From Persicaria tinctoria (taxonomy: Eukaryota; Streptophyta; Magnoliopsida; Caryophyllales; Polygonaceae): a stretch of 64,000 nucleotides of DNA. Position numbers and translations under genes: made by a program. Under the pieces are notes generated by a model that saw only the letters and a program-made list of their open reading frames with translations, made no database searches and had not been told where the DNA came from. How positions within the stretch are numbered: the stretch's first letter is position 1; the number at the start of each line of letters is the position of its first letter. The DNA is taken from the NCBI GenBank assembly GCA_037127255.1, contig JBANSL010000012.1, positions 32,479,115 through 32,543,114 on the forward strand. The letters are read 5' to 3'. Shown here piece by piece: positions 1-11,623 of the stretch.

Positions 1-815
1 ATGGAACGTAGACCTAGTTTTGATAAAACAATGGAGAGAATGAGAGGATGAACTCCTATGAGGAACTAAACCTCTTTTGATCCGTCTACGATTTGGAGAC
101 ATGATTAGATGATTTGTGAGACTTGATTTCTATCTATTCTATGCTTGATTGATTCAATACCTTTATTCTTTAATTGATTGATTGCATATATTCACTCTTG
201 ATTAGCTACCTTGACGGAATTTCCTCTCTTGCTAGGGTTTGATTACTTCTTGCGATTTGATTGAATCTAAGTAGCAAACACAATCAATCACTCCCGTGAA
301 AGCATCGATTGGTTATGTGTGGGATATTGAAAATTTTGCTTTATCAATTGTATCGATTAGGGTTAGGGAGTTGCGCCTCTATCTTTAATTGATTATGTTA
401 TTGGTATTGTTTAATTGCCAAAGCTTTAGAGTAATCCAAGGTCGGATGAATCAAATAAGGATAAATAAAATAGAGTCGAGGATCAATGACCTAACCATTG
501 TTGATGAATTGTAGGGGAAACTATCTCATCACTATTAATTATCACAATTCACCATGACTACTTTCACCTTATTCAATTGCCTTCTTATTCAATTATACTT
601 TGATCTCATTCCCTTTGTTAGCAATTTGAGATGATAGGAAAGGTATTCTCTTTGTCGATCGACATCTGGACTTACCACTTCTACGGATTAATAGGGTCAG
701 GTTATTATTATTACTTTTGGGGCGAGGTAAAGCATACGACACTCTATATCGGCACACCACATACACGTACACTATTCCTATAATAAAGATAGAAGAAGAG
801 TGTGGTTTCATCTAG
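1..815 (+). repeat. Partial LTR-like fragment of an Athila-type element
   Basis: This stretch has no credible gene. It begins with a stretch around 'atgaggaactaaacct' that also occurs, reverse-complemented, in the solo LTR near 24,330, followed by T-rich, GATTGATTG-rich sequence typical of the R-U5 part of the other LTRs here. I read it as a plus-strand LTR piece cut by the window edge and joined at about 816 to the truncated LTR of element A. No primer site follows it. The last 100 bases before 816 match nothing else I recognise. Confidence 0.4.
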
Positions 816-1856
816 AATTCGCAACAATGGTTGATTCTACTCGATCCTTGACCCAGTTCCCAATTATTCAATCTTTATTCCGATTTTGGTTTATATGGAT
901 TGACATTTCTCGCGGAGATGACAATCCTCATCGGCAGAAAGGTCACCCAAACCGTCATTACCCTACACAATCAAGATCATCATGCCGACATTACTCAATT
1001 ATGCTTGCTACAAACGTTCTAATTGTTCTCACGAATCAATTGAAACCCTAGCACGATGCAATTCTACAAAGATGTGAATCAAAGTAAAATTAACAACATA
1101 AATCGGCGCAAGGACAATGAAATAAACATGGGAATAATATAGAAATAAAGTCTCAAGATTCACCAACCAATTCTTGAATTGAAGACAAAACCACGAGAAT
1201 CCTAGGTATTCATGACTTACCATGGATCTCTCAACTCCAAATCCTCTAATAAAGCATTCTTAATCTAAAATGGTGAATTGTTAATCAATGAAAACTACTG
1301 AAAATGACCTAATATAGGCCTCCTTTCGTCGGCCAAACCCTAGCATAAGTTTAGATAAAAGTTCCCATAAAGATAGATTGGGTCGCGTATCGCAAATCCG
1401 GATCTGACGAGACGGCGGGCGGCCGTGGAAAGGGCGACGGGCGCCGTCCGTACAGTGCTGACAGCTTCGATAGACTGAACTTGTAATGCACTTTCTGGAG
1501 TCATCCTTCGTTCGATTGACGCATATGAATATGCGTTGGAAAACTCTTCCCAATAACTACGATTCTCATGAAGACTTCAAAAGCTCATTCCAACTTATCA
1601 GAACCTTAAAGATGGGATCTCTCCATGTTCTCCATTTCCGCTCCTATTCCTTAGCTCTTCTTTCTCTATTTGCTCCTAGTTTTCTCCACCTTTCGAGTTT
1701 GAATCATAAGACCTACAAATAAACACTAAAAACCCTAGATTTCAAAGTTCGAATACCAAATGATCAAGAATATGAATAAGCTTATTAAACATGCAATAAG
1801 AATACTTAATGCACCTAAGACCACCTATAAATGACCAAATAAAATATCCATTATCA
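816..1856 (-). repeat. Element A 3' LTR, truncated at its outer end
   Basis: From the sequence around 'aattcgcaacaatg' onward this matches 16834-17879, with scattered differences. It ends with ATTATCA directly before the polypurine tract at 1857. The outer part, beginning TGACGGAGG in the right-hand copy, is missing and is replaced by unrelated sequence at 816. A GC-rich patch at about 1405-1455 stands out from AT-rich surroundings. Confidence 0.8.
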
Positions 1857-1894
1857 AACTCCCCCACACTTAGCTTCGCTAGTCCTCTAGCGAA
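1857..1894 (-). other. Element A polypurine tract and adjacent stem-loop
   Basis: On the minus strand the tract reads TAAGTGTGGGGGAGTT and abuts the LTR end at 1856, the normal position for plus-strand priming. At 1875-1894 there is a perfect 8-bp inverted repeat, TTCGCTAG / CTAGCGAA, around the four-base loop TCCT (AGGA on the element strand). A second tract-like copy with a similar hairpin follows at 2007-2046. Confidence 0.75.
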
Positions 1895-2311
1895 CATAGA
1901 TTAGAGCATAAAGATATAGATTTTTTCATATCTAAACAAAAAAAATATTATATAGCATAAAAAGTGCAATTTAAACATGAAATAAGCAAACAAATTGTCA
2001 TAACTCAAACTCCCCCACACTTAAGCCTTTGCTTGTCCTCACGCAATACAAACATATTCATCATGCATTCGCATCATCAAAAGCAACATCAAATTTAAAT
2101 GAACACAAGATCAAGTGAATAAGCATCTTAACATGTATTTAAGATTAAAGCATAGAGTACAAATCATCCAACCTCATTAGGAATATGTGTTTCACTCATG
2201 CTCTCATGTGTATAGGCTTTTGATTTCAACTCTCAACTCAATCCAGAATGCAACTAAGCTCATAGAAATTGACAACAATTTCACCAAATCTCCACTGAAA
2301 TGCCATTTCTT
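1895..2311 (-). other. Element A internal non-coding sequence
   Basis: AT-rich internal sequence of element A between its polypurine tract and the point where element B begins. I see no reading frame or domain. The second tract-like copy at 2007 lies inside it. Confidence 0.6.
2007..2046 (-). other. Second polypurine-tract-like copy with stem-loop in element A
   Basis: AAACTCCCCCACACTTA at 2007-2023 repeats the tract at 1857. It is followed by TTGCTTG-TCCT-CACGCAA (2029-2046), a 7-bp stem with one mismatch and the same loop. Whether it primes DNA synthesis is unknown; position and sequence only make it a candidate duplicate of the element end. Confidence 0.55.
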
Positions 2312-2316
2312 GCAGA

Positions 2317-4060
2317 TGTTGTGAGCCTAATTTGCCATGTTTTATACCATCTTTTATAACGATTTCTGCATGCATTTTATGCATATGGGTTAGAATAGTA
2401 CAAAATTTGTGTAGTTTATGTTTATTTGCAATATATGGAGGTCTCCACAAGTTTTTGTTATATTTCGCAGAAATCGGACGCACTTTGGAGCTTAAAGGAA
2501 AGTCATGAAGAAGCTAAGGATGGTGCATCTGGAGAAAACGCCAATTTTCACCATTCATCATTTCGAATCAAGCTTTAAAGTCTTAATAATATTTGTATCC
2601 CTCAAAAAGAGCTTTCCAACGCATGCTCATATGCGTCAATACGACAAACGAGGACTCGGGAAAGTGCATTTCAAGAACAGAGCAGAATGCTGGAAAATAC
2701 ATAGGAGGTCGATATCGACCTAATTTTGGTCGATTTTTCTCCTGAAAGCTAGAAATCGACCCAGGAAGCTGGAAGATGAAGGCACAGATCGATATCGACC
2801 TAGACTGGTCAATATCGAGTGGCCCAAAATCGAGCAGAGACTAGAAATCGACCAGAAAACCGAAAGCAGGAAAATGAAGGTCGATATCGAGTTGAATCTA
2901 GTCGATTTGTCTCCTGGAGGCCAAAATCGAGTCTGGAAGCTGAAGTGAAGAAAAGCCAGGTCGATATCGAGTTGTCCTGGCCGATATCGACTTGACCAAC
3001 AGTGGCCGATTTCGAGCTAGTCCGAGTTCTAATCAAAGTTTTATCCAAAGTCCAATGGAGATATCCACAAGATCAAATTCTATCAAGTTCTATCAAGATG
3101 GAAGAGATATTTACCTATTTTAGATATAGTTCATTTTTAGATTTATTTCTTTTAATTCCATTATTTAATCTTTAAGTATTTAGATAGATAGATATAGATA
3201 TAGATAGAGTTTCTTTCCTAGATTAGCTTGGAATGAAGCTTATAAATAGAGCCCTAGGGGGCTGATTTTCATTCAATTCAAGTCAAGTCGTCTTAGGACG
3301 CAAGGAGAGATGAGAGAGAGAGAGGAGGCGAGAGAGGAGAGAAAGGAGGAACGTTTGGAAGGTTTTGTAAGTTTTAGTTTATTTTATGTTAAAGTTAGTT
3401 TCTTTTATGATGTTTGCTTTCTAATTTCCTTCTTCTAGGGTTGGGGTGATCCCAACATAGATATGTTTGTTTGATTTATGAATTCATGATTTTGTATGTC
3501 TTTATTATCATCTACATATGTGTTTAATCCTTTGCGGCAATTGAGGACAATTCCTTATTTGCAATTATGAAGCGAAAGTGAATTAATTATGAATTTGGAT
3601 AGTAATTAGGCTTTGCTTGCGAAAGTTGGTTGATCCTAATTAAGAAAAGGTAGTAACACTTAGGGTTTATTCGAAAGCCTCTATATTCTTATTTGTTAAT
3701 AACGAAAGTTATTTGATATAAAACATGCATCTGTATGTGATTTATGATCTACACATATATATGTTTATTGTTGTGGTGATCCATAACCTATGAAGTTTGC
3801 ATCTTTATTTATTTTATTTCATTATTTTTATCCTGCAAAGTTACCCGACACCGACCACCTCTTCTCCTACCATTCCCTCGACATCGTCCAAGTCTTAGTC
3901 AATGTCGACAGCAACCTCCTCACCTTTTCCCGCTATTCCCGAACCCCAAAACACACTCAACCTAGAACCGCTGAGTTCTCTTCTGAGGACGAACCGGACT
4001 CCACTATCCTATAGCGGGGTCTGGACTATAAATTTATTTGGTCGAGAAACCCTCTCGTCA
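2317..4060 (+). repeat. Element B 5' LTR
   Basis: Starts TGTTGTGAGC and ends CTCTCGTCA directly before the primer site, giving 1,744 bp. The first 170 bases align with the reversed outer ends of the C and D LTRs. U3 (about 2709-3015) carries many TCGATATCGA and single TCGA sites. A TATA box is at 3241, and a GA-rich stretch at 3304-3350 lies downstream. The same LTR type recurs, partial and reversed, at 59506-60854. Confidence 0.85.
3241..3262 (+). promoter_or_regulatory. Element B LTR core promoter: TATA box plus CCCTAGGG motif
   Basis: TATAAATA at 3241 is followed at once by GAGCCCTAGGGGG. The same TATA plus AGCCC/GGGCT arrangement occurs in all six family LTRs in the window. Transcription would be expected to start about 25-30 bases downstream of the TATA box, so this motif would lie at or just before the RNA 5' end (inference). 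Confidence 0.7.
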
Positions 4061-4063
4061 AAT

Positions 4064-4081
4064 TGGCGCCATTGTCGGGGA
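4064..4081 (+). other. Element B primer binding site, tRNA-Asp type
   Basis: TGGCGCCATTGTCGGGGA starts three bases after the LTR. It differs at two positions from TGGCGCCGTTGCCGGGGA, the sequence present perfectly in elements A and D. This site type is the usual one in Athila elements. Confidence 0.85.
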
Positions 4082-4225
4082 GATATCAATCGCGCTTAGT
4101 TTAATTGTGTTTAAGGTTCAGAAAAGCCCATCCCTTTTTCTTACTATCACATACCCTACCACCATCCGCCTCACCGGTACCAACTAATTCGTGTTTTATT
4201 TTGATTTCAAAGCTTAGGCACAAAG

Positions 4226-4663
4226 ATGGAAGACTTTGTCGAAGGGAATCCCGAATGGGAAAGATTGGTCGAGGATTTGAGAAGGAGAAATAGGGTCGCC
4301 ATAGAGGAGGCACGACAGAAGGAAATAGCCCGGATAAAAGCCAGAATCGAAGAGCTTGAGGCTATTCTTCGCGCCGAGAAAGACAACGCCTCCTCCTATG
4401 AACCAGTCGACGTCGACTGCATTCCACTCGACATCGACCGAGCTCACTCGACGTCGACATGTGCTCCACTCGGTTTCCACCCCATGGACCAAACTGGAGG
4501 CACTGATCCAGAGAAGTCACTCGATGTCGACTGGTTTTCAGTAGATATCGAGTCTTCTGCAGATGAGCCAGTCGATATCGAGTCAACACCACTCGATATC
4601 GACCGACCACCACTCAGCATCGACTGGTTCCCAGTCGATATCGAGTGCTCTGCAGAGCCCAAG
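4226..4663 (+). CDS. Element B reading frame, first part: charged coiled-coil-like start and VDID/VDIE repeats; function unknown
   Basis: I do not recognise this protein. The frame opens 145 bp after the primer site with M-E-D-F. Residues about 10-55 are rich in E, R, K and A and look like a coiled coil. From about residue 60 there are repeats of V-D-I-D, V-D-I-E and L-D-I-D, which are translations of the TCGATATCGA decamers also found in the LTR. No Gag, zinc-knuckle or protease motif is present, although this is where Gag begins in relatives C and D. The open frame runs to 4771. At 4664 a GT begins a stretch ending in AG at 4724 whose removal would put this frame in phase with the next segment; a frameshift is the alternative. 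Confidence 0.5.
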
Positions 4664-4724
4664 GTAATTCTTTCCCCGAATTCTTTTTCATCTACATACC
4701 TTGTTTTTGATAACCAAATTGAAG

Positions 4725-4889
4725 GGACCCAAGCGTTGGAAAAAGGAGAAGCCAAACATAGTTGCACATGACGTTTCAAGATCACTTTTGCCCTATAAGG
4801 TGAAGGCTATCTCAAACGATTTTGAGCAACCGATGTTTGTGTTTAAGTATGGGGTCCTAGAATGGTGGCATCAAGCTCCAACAATGGAG
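4725..4889 (+). CDS. Element B reading frame, middle part, cut by element C
   Basis: This frame begins G-P-K-R-W-K-K-E-K and includes the tetrapeptide K-Y-G-V, encoded by the 12-mer TAAGTATGGGGT (4844-4855) that resembles the family polypurine tract. It is interrupted by the C insertion at the duplicated TGGAG. Across the insertion the phase matches the frame at 13632-13919, so C disrupted a continuous frame. Function is unknown. The split into parts is inferred from frame continuity only. Confidence 0.45.
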
Positions 4890-6892
4890 TGTTGTAGGAG
4901 GAAATCGAGTTCAAAATATAGCAATATATCAAAATAGATTCAAGCCCACGCAAAATAATTACAAGACCTCCTCCTGATGTAGCAGCGGAAGTCAGGATCG
5001 ATCCACGAGGAAGCGTGTCAGCGGATCCTAGGCAGCGGTGGAATCTCACGGTCAGAAGTCGACAACAGGTGCTCGAGCTCGAGTACAGTAACTCGACAGA
5101 AGCTCAAACAGTCGAACACAACAACACAGGTCGACAAGGGGTGGTCGATCTCGACAAAGGGGTACTCGAGGTCGAGTTGGCTCGTCGAAGTCGAGTTGAG
5201 GCTTGTCGACTTCCTGCACACAGTAAGCTACGACGACTCTAGGTCGAGAATCAGTGTACTCGAGGTTGACTAAGGTAAGTCGAGATCGAGTAAGGGCAGG
5301 GAACAAAACAAATAAAGAAAAGTAAAAACAAATGCTTTCGGGGTTTTGAACTAAACTGAATGTAAAAGACTTCCAAGATTGGGGTTTGCAACAACGATAA
5401 CCAAGCATGCATAAGGTAGAATCAAACAAATAATCATGTGAATCGCAGTAAAGGACTAAGCTCTCGCCTTTTCCAACAATTAGACAACTTTCTCAAGAAA
5501 CCCTAATTGTCTTTACCGATTTTATGTTTATAATCCAAGTTGTTAGCATGGATCTCCATTAGGTGGGCAATAAACACATCAACAAGTAGGAAAATGCTCA
5601 AAACACGATAAAGGTTCGATCTTTACCTCAATTATGCATGGCTATCGTCGGACTCGCCCCAACCCTAGAAGTGGGTTGACTACTCGCGCTCCATTGCAAT
5701 CACATACATCATTGATTGAAAAGAAATAACTTGCATTAAACTAAATTCAAAGCCTTTACAATTCCGGCAATCAACTTTCGCAAACTGCCAAAACCCTAAA
5801 AACCTCAAACTCCTAAACCGTCTCTGTGGAACTACTTGTCTTGCTCTGAAATTGAATGATGAAAAACCAGCCCCTAGGGCTTTATTTATAGCCTTCATTC
5901 CCTAGCTATTCTAGGAAAGAAGATATCTATCTTTATCTAAAACTATATCTAATTTGCAAAAAGATAAATAAATTGCTTTTAGGAAATAAATCTAAAAGGA
6001 ATAGATAAAACTAATTAAGGTAGGTCTTCATGTCTTGATAGATTTCCCTCCATGGATAGAACTTGATCAATTTCGGATAGAATTTTCCGCCTTCGGCACC
6101 AAGCAACGCCAACTCTACTCGGACTAGGCTCGTCGAGACGATTCTGGAAACGACTCTACTCGACCTCGAGTTGGGCTCCTCGACCTCGAGTAAGGTGGCT
6201 TGGCTTGGCTTGACTCTGCTCGATGTGGCTCGGACTGGGGCTCACTGATGCTCGTCGACCTCGAGTACCTCTCGTCGATCTCGAGTAGGATTAGGTCATC
6301 GACAAAGCTCCTCGGGTGACTCTCCTCGGCAAGGCTCGGACAAGGTTCCTGGGCGTCGTCGGTCTCGACCAAGCTTCGTCGAGATCGAGTTGGGTGGTCT
6401 CTTCCGCGGCCGCGAGTTGCTCCTTTCGCTGCAGCGAGACTCTCATGGTCGTCCTCGGCTTCCTTCCTTGTCGACTCCGGACATGGTGTCTGGGCTTCGT
6501 CGACCTCGATCAGCTCTCCTCGAGGTCGAGTAGGGTATGTAGTCGGATTGTCTCACTTGCTCGATCAGGTTGTGCTCGACCAAGGTGCTCGGTCATGGCT
6601 TGTCGATGTCGACCAGGCTTACTCGAGATCGAGTAGCCTGGGTTCCTAGACTTGTTCCGCTGCTTTGACCTTGGACTTCTGTAGTGGTTTTCCGAGCTTT
6701 TCCGACCTTCTGTAGAATTGCTGTAAAAAGTCTCGATTTCTGCGAATTAAACAGAAACTGATGTAGATTCCATAATTTGGCAAATAAACATTAATTACAC
6801 AGATTTTGTACTGTCTTAGCCCAAAGGCATGAAATGTATACAGAAATCGATATAAAAGTTACTGTAAAACATGGCAAATTCAGCTCACAACA
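4890..6892 (-). repeat. Element C 3' LTR
   Basis: Near-identical to 11624-13626. TCGAnnTCGA motifs crowd 5060-5290 and 6110-6640. The TATA/CCCTAGGG block is at 5869-5890 (minus strand), and a GC-rich patch with CGCGGCCGCG and CGCTGCAGCG lies at 6400-6435. Confidence 0.92.
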
Positions 6893-6928
6893 AACACCCC
6901 ATACTTAAGCTTACTTGTCCTCAAGCAA
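6893..6928 (-). other. Element C polypurine tract and stem-loop
   Basis: On the minus strand TAAGTATGGGGTGTT abuts the LTR (6893-6907). Next to it, 6911-6928 reads TTACTTG-TCCT-CAAGCAA, a 7-bp stem in which the one non-Watson-Crick pair would be G-U in the element RNA. Confidence 0.75.
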
Positions 6929-8663
6929 TACTTTTATTTGTCATTCAAGGGAAGAATTTAAACTCTCAACATCTTAGATTCATTTTTATATAACCCTGCA
7001 ATCAATTTCCATCCTCGAAAAGGTACTTAATGTCACAGATTCATGCACGTGCAAATATGTAAAAAGCAACATCTACTTACAAAAGGAGGGTTATGCATAA
7101 ATAATTTTCATGTGACAAAGCATTGATAATCAAGAAGACTTTTCATTTAAGCTCATGAAGGAGTAGATTGGTAAAAGGCTAAAAGGTGGGCAAATTTTGG
7201 CAATGTGGTGCTTTTATGATCCGGGGAAATGGAGTACTTTCCACAATTTTGAATTTCATACCACATTCTTTCTCCATATGATTCATCACCTTTCATAATG
7301 CTTTTCTTAATAATAATGCTTTTACCTCTCTAACCTCAGCACTGCCTTCTCGCGAGTCGCAAACATGGGTGTCATGAATGGCCCCGGATACTTAGTGCTT
7401 TGGACTCCTCACAATGTGTCTCATCTCTCCAAACTATTATCTCAGAGAGCAGGGTCAATCTACCTTTATCTCCTGAGGTGATTGGATTTTCTTTCACTCA
7501 TTAAATTTTCCATATATTTCAAACAATTTCCTTCCAAACTCCAAATAATAACAACAGCATAATTGCCATATAACATCTCCATAATGTAACATCATTCTCA
7601 AAAAAATCCCCGGATAAGGTAAAGAATGGCTATATTTAGATCATGTGGAGCAATATTTGAAATAAGGCATATTATGGCTTTTGTGATGCATAAGCATAGG
7701 TAAGGCTAGGAATATAACAATATGAGCATTATATGGAAATATAAAGTCTTCCATCATCTTATCATGCAACATGTCAAAAGCAACTTCAAATTTTACCTCC
7801 TTTCATGGTTTTGATCAAGATATGCACTTCATTGTGACTTCCCTTTACTAGGCAATTTCATGCTATATCTCTAATTAATCCAATTTTGCATCGTCGAGTT
7901 CAATATAGGCTTCCATGACATTATTCAAAAATTTCAAATTTTCAATGGGGGTCATTTTTCTCAATTTTTGGAAAATATGCATATAAGCACATAATTCAAT
8001 AATGCATTCCAAAATTGCCATGTAGCAATTCAAAGAAATAATGCACATATATGTAAAATTTGATCAAATAAATCAAATATGCACAATGTAAGCCCTTCCC
8101 CCACCTCATACTTAAAATTTACAGTGTCCCCACTGTATAAAATAAAAACAAGAGTAAAGGAAGGAACTCACAAGATCATGTCGAGGAGGTCAAAACTGCA
8201 TAGGTCGAGTAGACTGCTGGTCGATCTCGAGTACAAGGTACTCGATCTCGAGTAGCTGTGCTCTGCGTCTGGTGGCTTCTGAAGTCGAGGAGTGTCTGGG
8301 CTCGTCGAGGTCGAGTACGTCTACTCGATGTCGAGTACCACTGGGCTTCTCCTCCTCGTCGAGATCGGCTTGGCCTTCGTCGATTCCGACTGGTTTTCAG
8401 GGACTTCTTCCTTCCACCCTCCGCGATCCTTATATGATTTGCCGACCTAAAAGTGTTAGATTGCCCAAAAATGAGTCTATCCATATGAAGGATTCTAAAA
8501 GACATAAAACCAAAACCAAAAATCAAAACCCAAAACCAAAAACAAAAACCAAAAAGCAAAACCAAAGTTCAAAGTGTCCAAAAGTTCATAAAGTCTTATA
8601 TACATGCTCTAGATTTTAGAGTCGCTAGGCCGACTTCTCCGTTTACGCTTAAGGACCATCATT
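6929..8663 (-). other. Element C conserved non-coding spacer
   Basis: About 1.7 kb without a credible gene between the polypurine tract and the coding region. It is closely similar to 45291-46758 in D over most of its length, including the part around 'ggccccggatacttag' (7382) and a second tract-like motif (8103-8114). A TCGA-rich block lies at 8180-8390. Strong conservation between elements that differ in coding content suggests a cis function such as packaging or RNA processing (inference). Confidence 0.7.
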
Positions 8664-11538
8664 TTAGGCCCCGCTCATGCTTGGCCCTTCTCCTGGATCA
8701 TCTAGGTCCTGATGGTAGTATGCAAGCTCAGTGGATAGGTATTTGCTTGCATCATCTCCTTTCTCTTTCCTCTTTTTCCTTCTAGCCTTTAATTTATGCA
8801 GATTTTCTCGCCACTGTGTTTTAGCTCCCTTTAAATCATTAAAAATTTTATTTATGGACTGAGGGGGAGTAGAATTCATACCTGAACTTACCTGTTCGGA
8901 CCCAAAACGGATATTTTTGGGCTTGGGGCTACTCGAGGTCGAGTAAGGCTGGTCGAGGTCAAGTAGGGGGACCCCATACTTAGACTCTGGGCAAGTTTCA
9001 GGCTCAGTGGAAGTGGTCGAGATCGACGAGGGCTTGTCGATGTCGAGGAGAAGGCTTGTCGAGGTCGAGTACAGCTCGTCGATCTCGAGTACAGACTCGG
9101 CCTTCTCCTTCGCTGTTTGCTCAGTCCCGTCGATGTTGATGCTTTTCACCTCCAGCCAAGAAATTTCCTCCTTTGCAGGGCCAAAAGAGAAATCCAAAAC
9201 CTCATCGCCTATGGTGAAGGTGAGCGATCGATTCTTAACACTAATCCTGGCATCTGCAGTAGCTAAGAATGGTCTACCAAGGATAATAGGACTAGTAGGA
9301 TCTTCAGCACAATCAATAATAAGGAAATCAGTTGGCACAAAGAATTTTCCAACCTGGACTGGAACATTTTCAACTATTCCTGTAGGGATGACTACCGTAT
9401 TATTTGCCATATATAATTTAGCATCCACAGGTTCTATGCATCCTATTTTAACTTTTCTCCAGATTGATAAAGGCATGATGCTCACACTTGCTCCTTAATC
9501 GCATAAAGAATCATACTTAAATTGACCAAAGCCCACAGTAACAGAAAACTTACCTGGGTCAGGCCTCTTTTCAGGGAAGTGGAGTACTTTGCATTCGCCT
9601 GCGATCTCCGAGATGGACCGCTTCTTGCTGAGTATATCCTTTAGGAATTTGACATAGCCAGGCATCTCTTGCAGAGCTTCTGTAAAAGGAATAGAAAAGT
9701 TTAGCTCTTGCAACATATTGTCAAATCTATTAAATCTGCCCGCAGTGGGGTCTTTAAGAGATTTAGAAGGGAAAGGAAGTGGCTTTTTCTGTTTCGAAGC
9801 CAGATCAGCTGTCGGAGATGTTGCAGAGTCGTCGTCGTCGGCCAGAGGCTTCTCGAAATCGAGTAAGGGCTTGTCGAGATCGACCAAGGTCTTGTCGACC
9901 TCGAGTTGTCTCGTCGACCTCGAGTTGCTGGTCTGCGCAGTGGAGTCCGAGCTCAACTTCTGGTTTGTGTCGAGTACAGTGCTTGTCGAGGTCGAGTTGG
10001 GCTCCTCGAGATCGAGTTGGCTCTGCTCTGTCTTGAGTTGCTGCTCTACGTCGTCTTGCTGTTTTCCGACCTCTGGCTCGTGTAATTGATGCCCACTCCT
10101 GAGTTTTCCGACCTCTGGCTCTGCGTCGGTTGTCCCTTTAGGATTTGGTTCTGTTTGCCCAGGGAGCTTGTCGGATTGTCGTGGGATCTGTGCAGCAATC
10201 TGTCCCATCTGAGTCTCAATTTCCTTTTTCCAAATGTCCAGTTCTCCAAATTTAGTGGTGATGTTCTGGAACTGGTTGTTGATGGTGCCCTGGTTTCGTC
10301 GCATCTCCTCAAGGATCAGCTGCAGATCATCCTTCCTTTGATCCCTTTCTGGATGTCCTGGAGCTCTGTAGGGTGGGGATTCCTAGGAGGACCCTGATTC
10401 CATGGATGTTGATAGGGCCTTTGATCCCCCATATAGCGATTAGGACCCCCAACATATGCCGCTTCCTCATGTGTTTCTGCCATCCTGACTTGCTCTGTAT
10501 GTGGGCACTCAGTAGTGGTGTGCCTCTGTGATCTGCATTCGATGCAAGGCTGGTTGACAGACAGATATTTGACTTGCTTGAGGAGCTTGCGATTCTGGTC
10601 TCTGTAGAACTGCTCCCTGACATCTGGGTCAATCTCCCTTGATGGCTCATAAAGTGGCATAGATGGTGCTGACCTGGCGCAGGAGTTCTCATCATAGTTT
10701 GAACTAGACCCATACTTATTGTCGTAGGTGGTGAGCTTGTCTAGTACACCCCACGCGTCAACTGGTGGAATTGTCAGAAACTCATAATGGGTATAGTGGT
10801 TGATTCTGTCCTTGGTGCCCTGATCAAGAGAGTTGAAGAAGATCTCTTGAATGACGTAGGGCGGCTGTCCGTGAGTAGGGCAAGATCGCAGAAGATCCTT
10901 GTAGCGTTCCCATGCCTTTGACAGCGGTTCCCCTTGCTTCTGTTTGAAGACAGTGATTCTCTGGCGGAGATGCGCTGTTTTGGCGGGTGGGAAGAATTTA
11001 TTCAGAAATTCTTGCTCTACTTGGGCCCAGGTGGTGAGTGATCTCGGCTTCAGCCCTTCCATCCATTTCAGTGCAGGACCAGCGAGAGACCAACGAAAAG
11101 CTTTCATCTTGACATATTCCAGCGTGGTACCTTCAGTAAGAGTACGGCACATGTCAGAAAAATTGGTAATATGCTCAAGAGGGCACTCATTAAATCTACC
11201 ATAAAAGGCATTATTTTTAAGTTCTATAAGAAACTGAGTGCGAATTTCAAAAGAATTATCAGGGATTAGAATCGCCGATTCAGGCACGACGAGCGTTGGA
11301 TGCATATAATCTCTGCAGTAGTTGGATATTGGGCAAGCTCAGCTTGTGCTTGTTCCCTTGCTGCTATCTCAGCGGCGATAGTAGCATCCTTAGCGGCTAG
11401 TTCCCTTGTAAGCCTTTGTATCAGCTACTCCTGTGTCTCAGCAGCCGCCATGGCTCTTTATAGTCTAGTTCGGATGTGTAGAAGGCGCTCTGGTTTGTCT
11501 AAGCCGTCAAACTCAGGTGGTTGACCAGAACGGCGCAT
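8664..11538 (-). pseudogene. Element C Gag-protease pseudogene
   Basis: In D the homologous region is one open frame; here it is broken. Starting at 11538, codon 38 is TAG (11425-11427), where D has CAG. Gag (11305-10316) is recognisable by its close match to D and by the zinc knuckle with first residues C-I-E-C, in which a conserved glycine is arginine. A one-base loss near 10,375 shifts the frame; coding resumes 10304-9495 and 9485-8664. A TAA at 9495-9497 sits directly after the catalytic aspartate of the protease D-L-G-A-S motif, replacing leucine. The protein tail after the protease has TCGA-encoded repeats and a lysine/arginine-rich end (K-A-R-R-K-K-R-K-E-K), unlike the D tail. The product cannot be functional as encoded. 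Confidence 0.85.
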
Positions 11539-11601
11539 ACACCTGCAAGTAGCTTCAAGGTAGATGTGAAATTCTAACTACCTAAGGCGCGAATGATAGC
11601 T

Positions 11602-11619
11602 TCCTCGGCAACGGCGCCA
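11602..11619 (-). other. Element C primer binding site, tRNA-Asp type
   Basis: The minus strand reads TGGCGCCGTTGCCGAGGA, one mismatch from the site in A and D, four bases from the LTR end at 11624. Confidence 0.88.
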
Positions 11620-11623
11620 ATTT

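Noticed and set aside
5060..5290. CRISPR-like regular repeats
   Set aside because: The TCGA units are too short and irregularly spaced, lie in plant retrotransposon LTRs, and have no spacer structure or cas genes.
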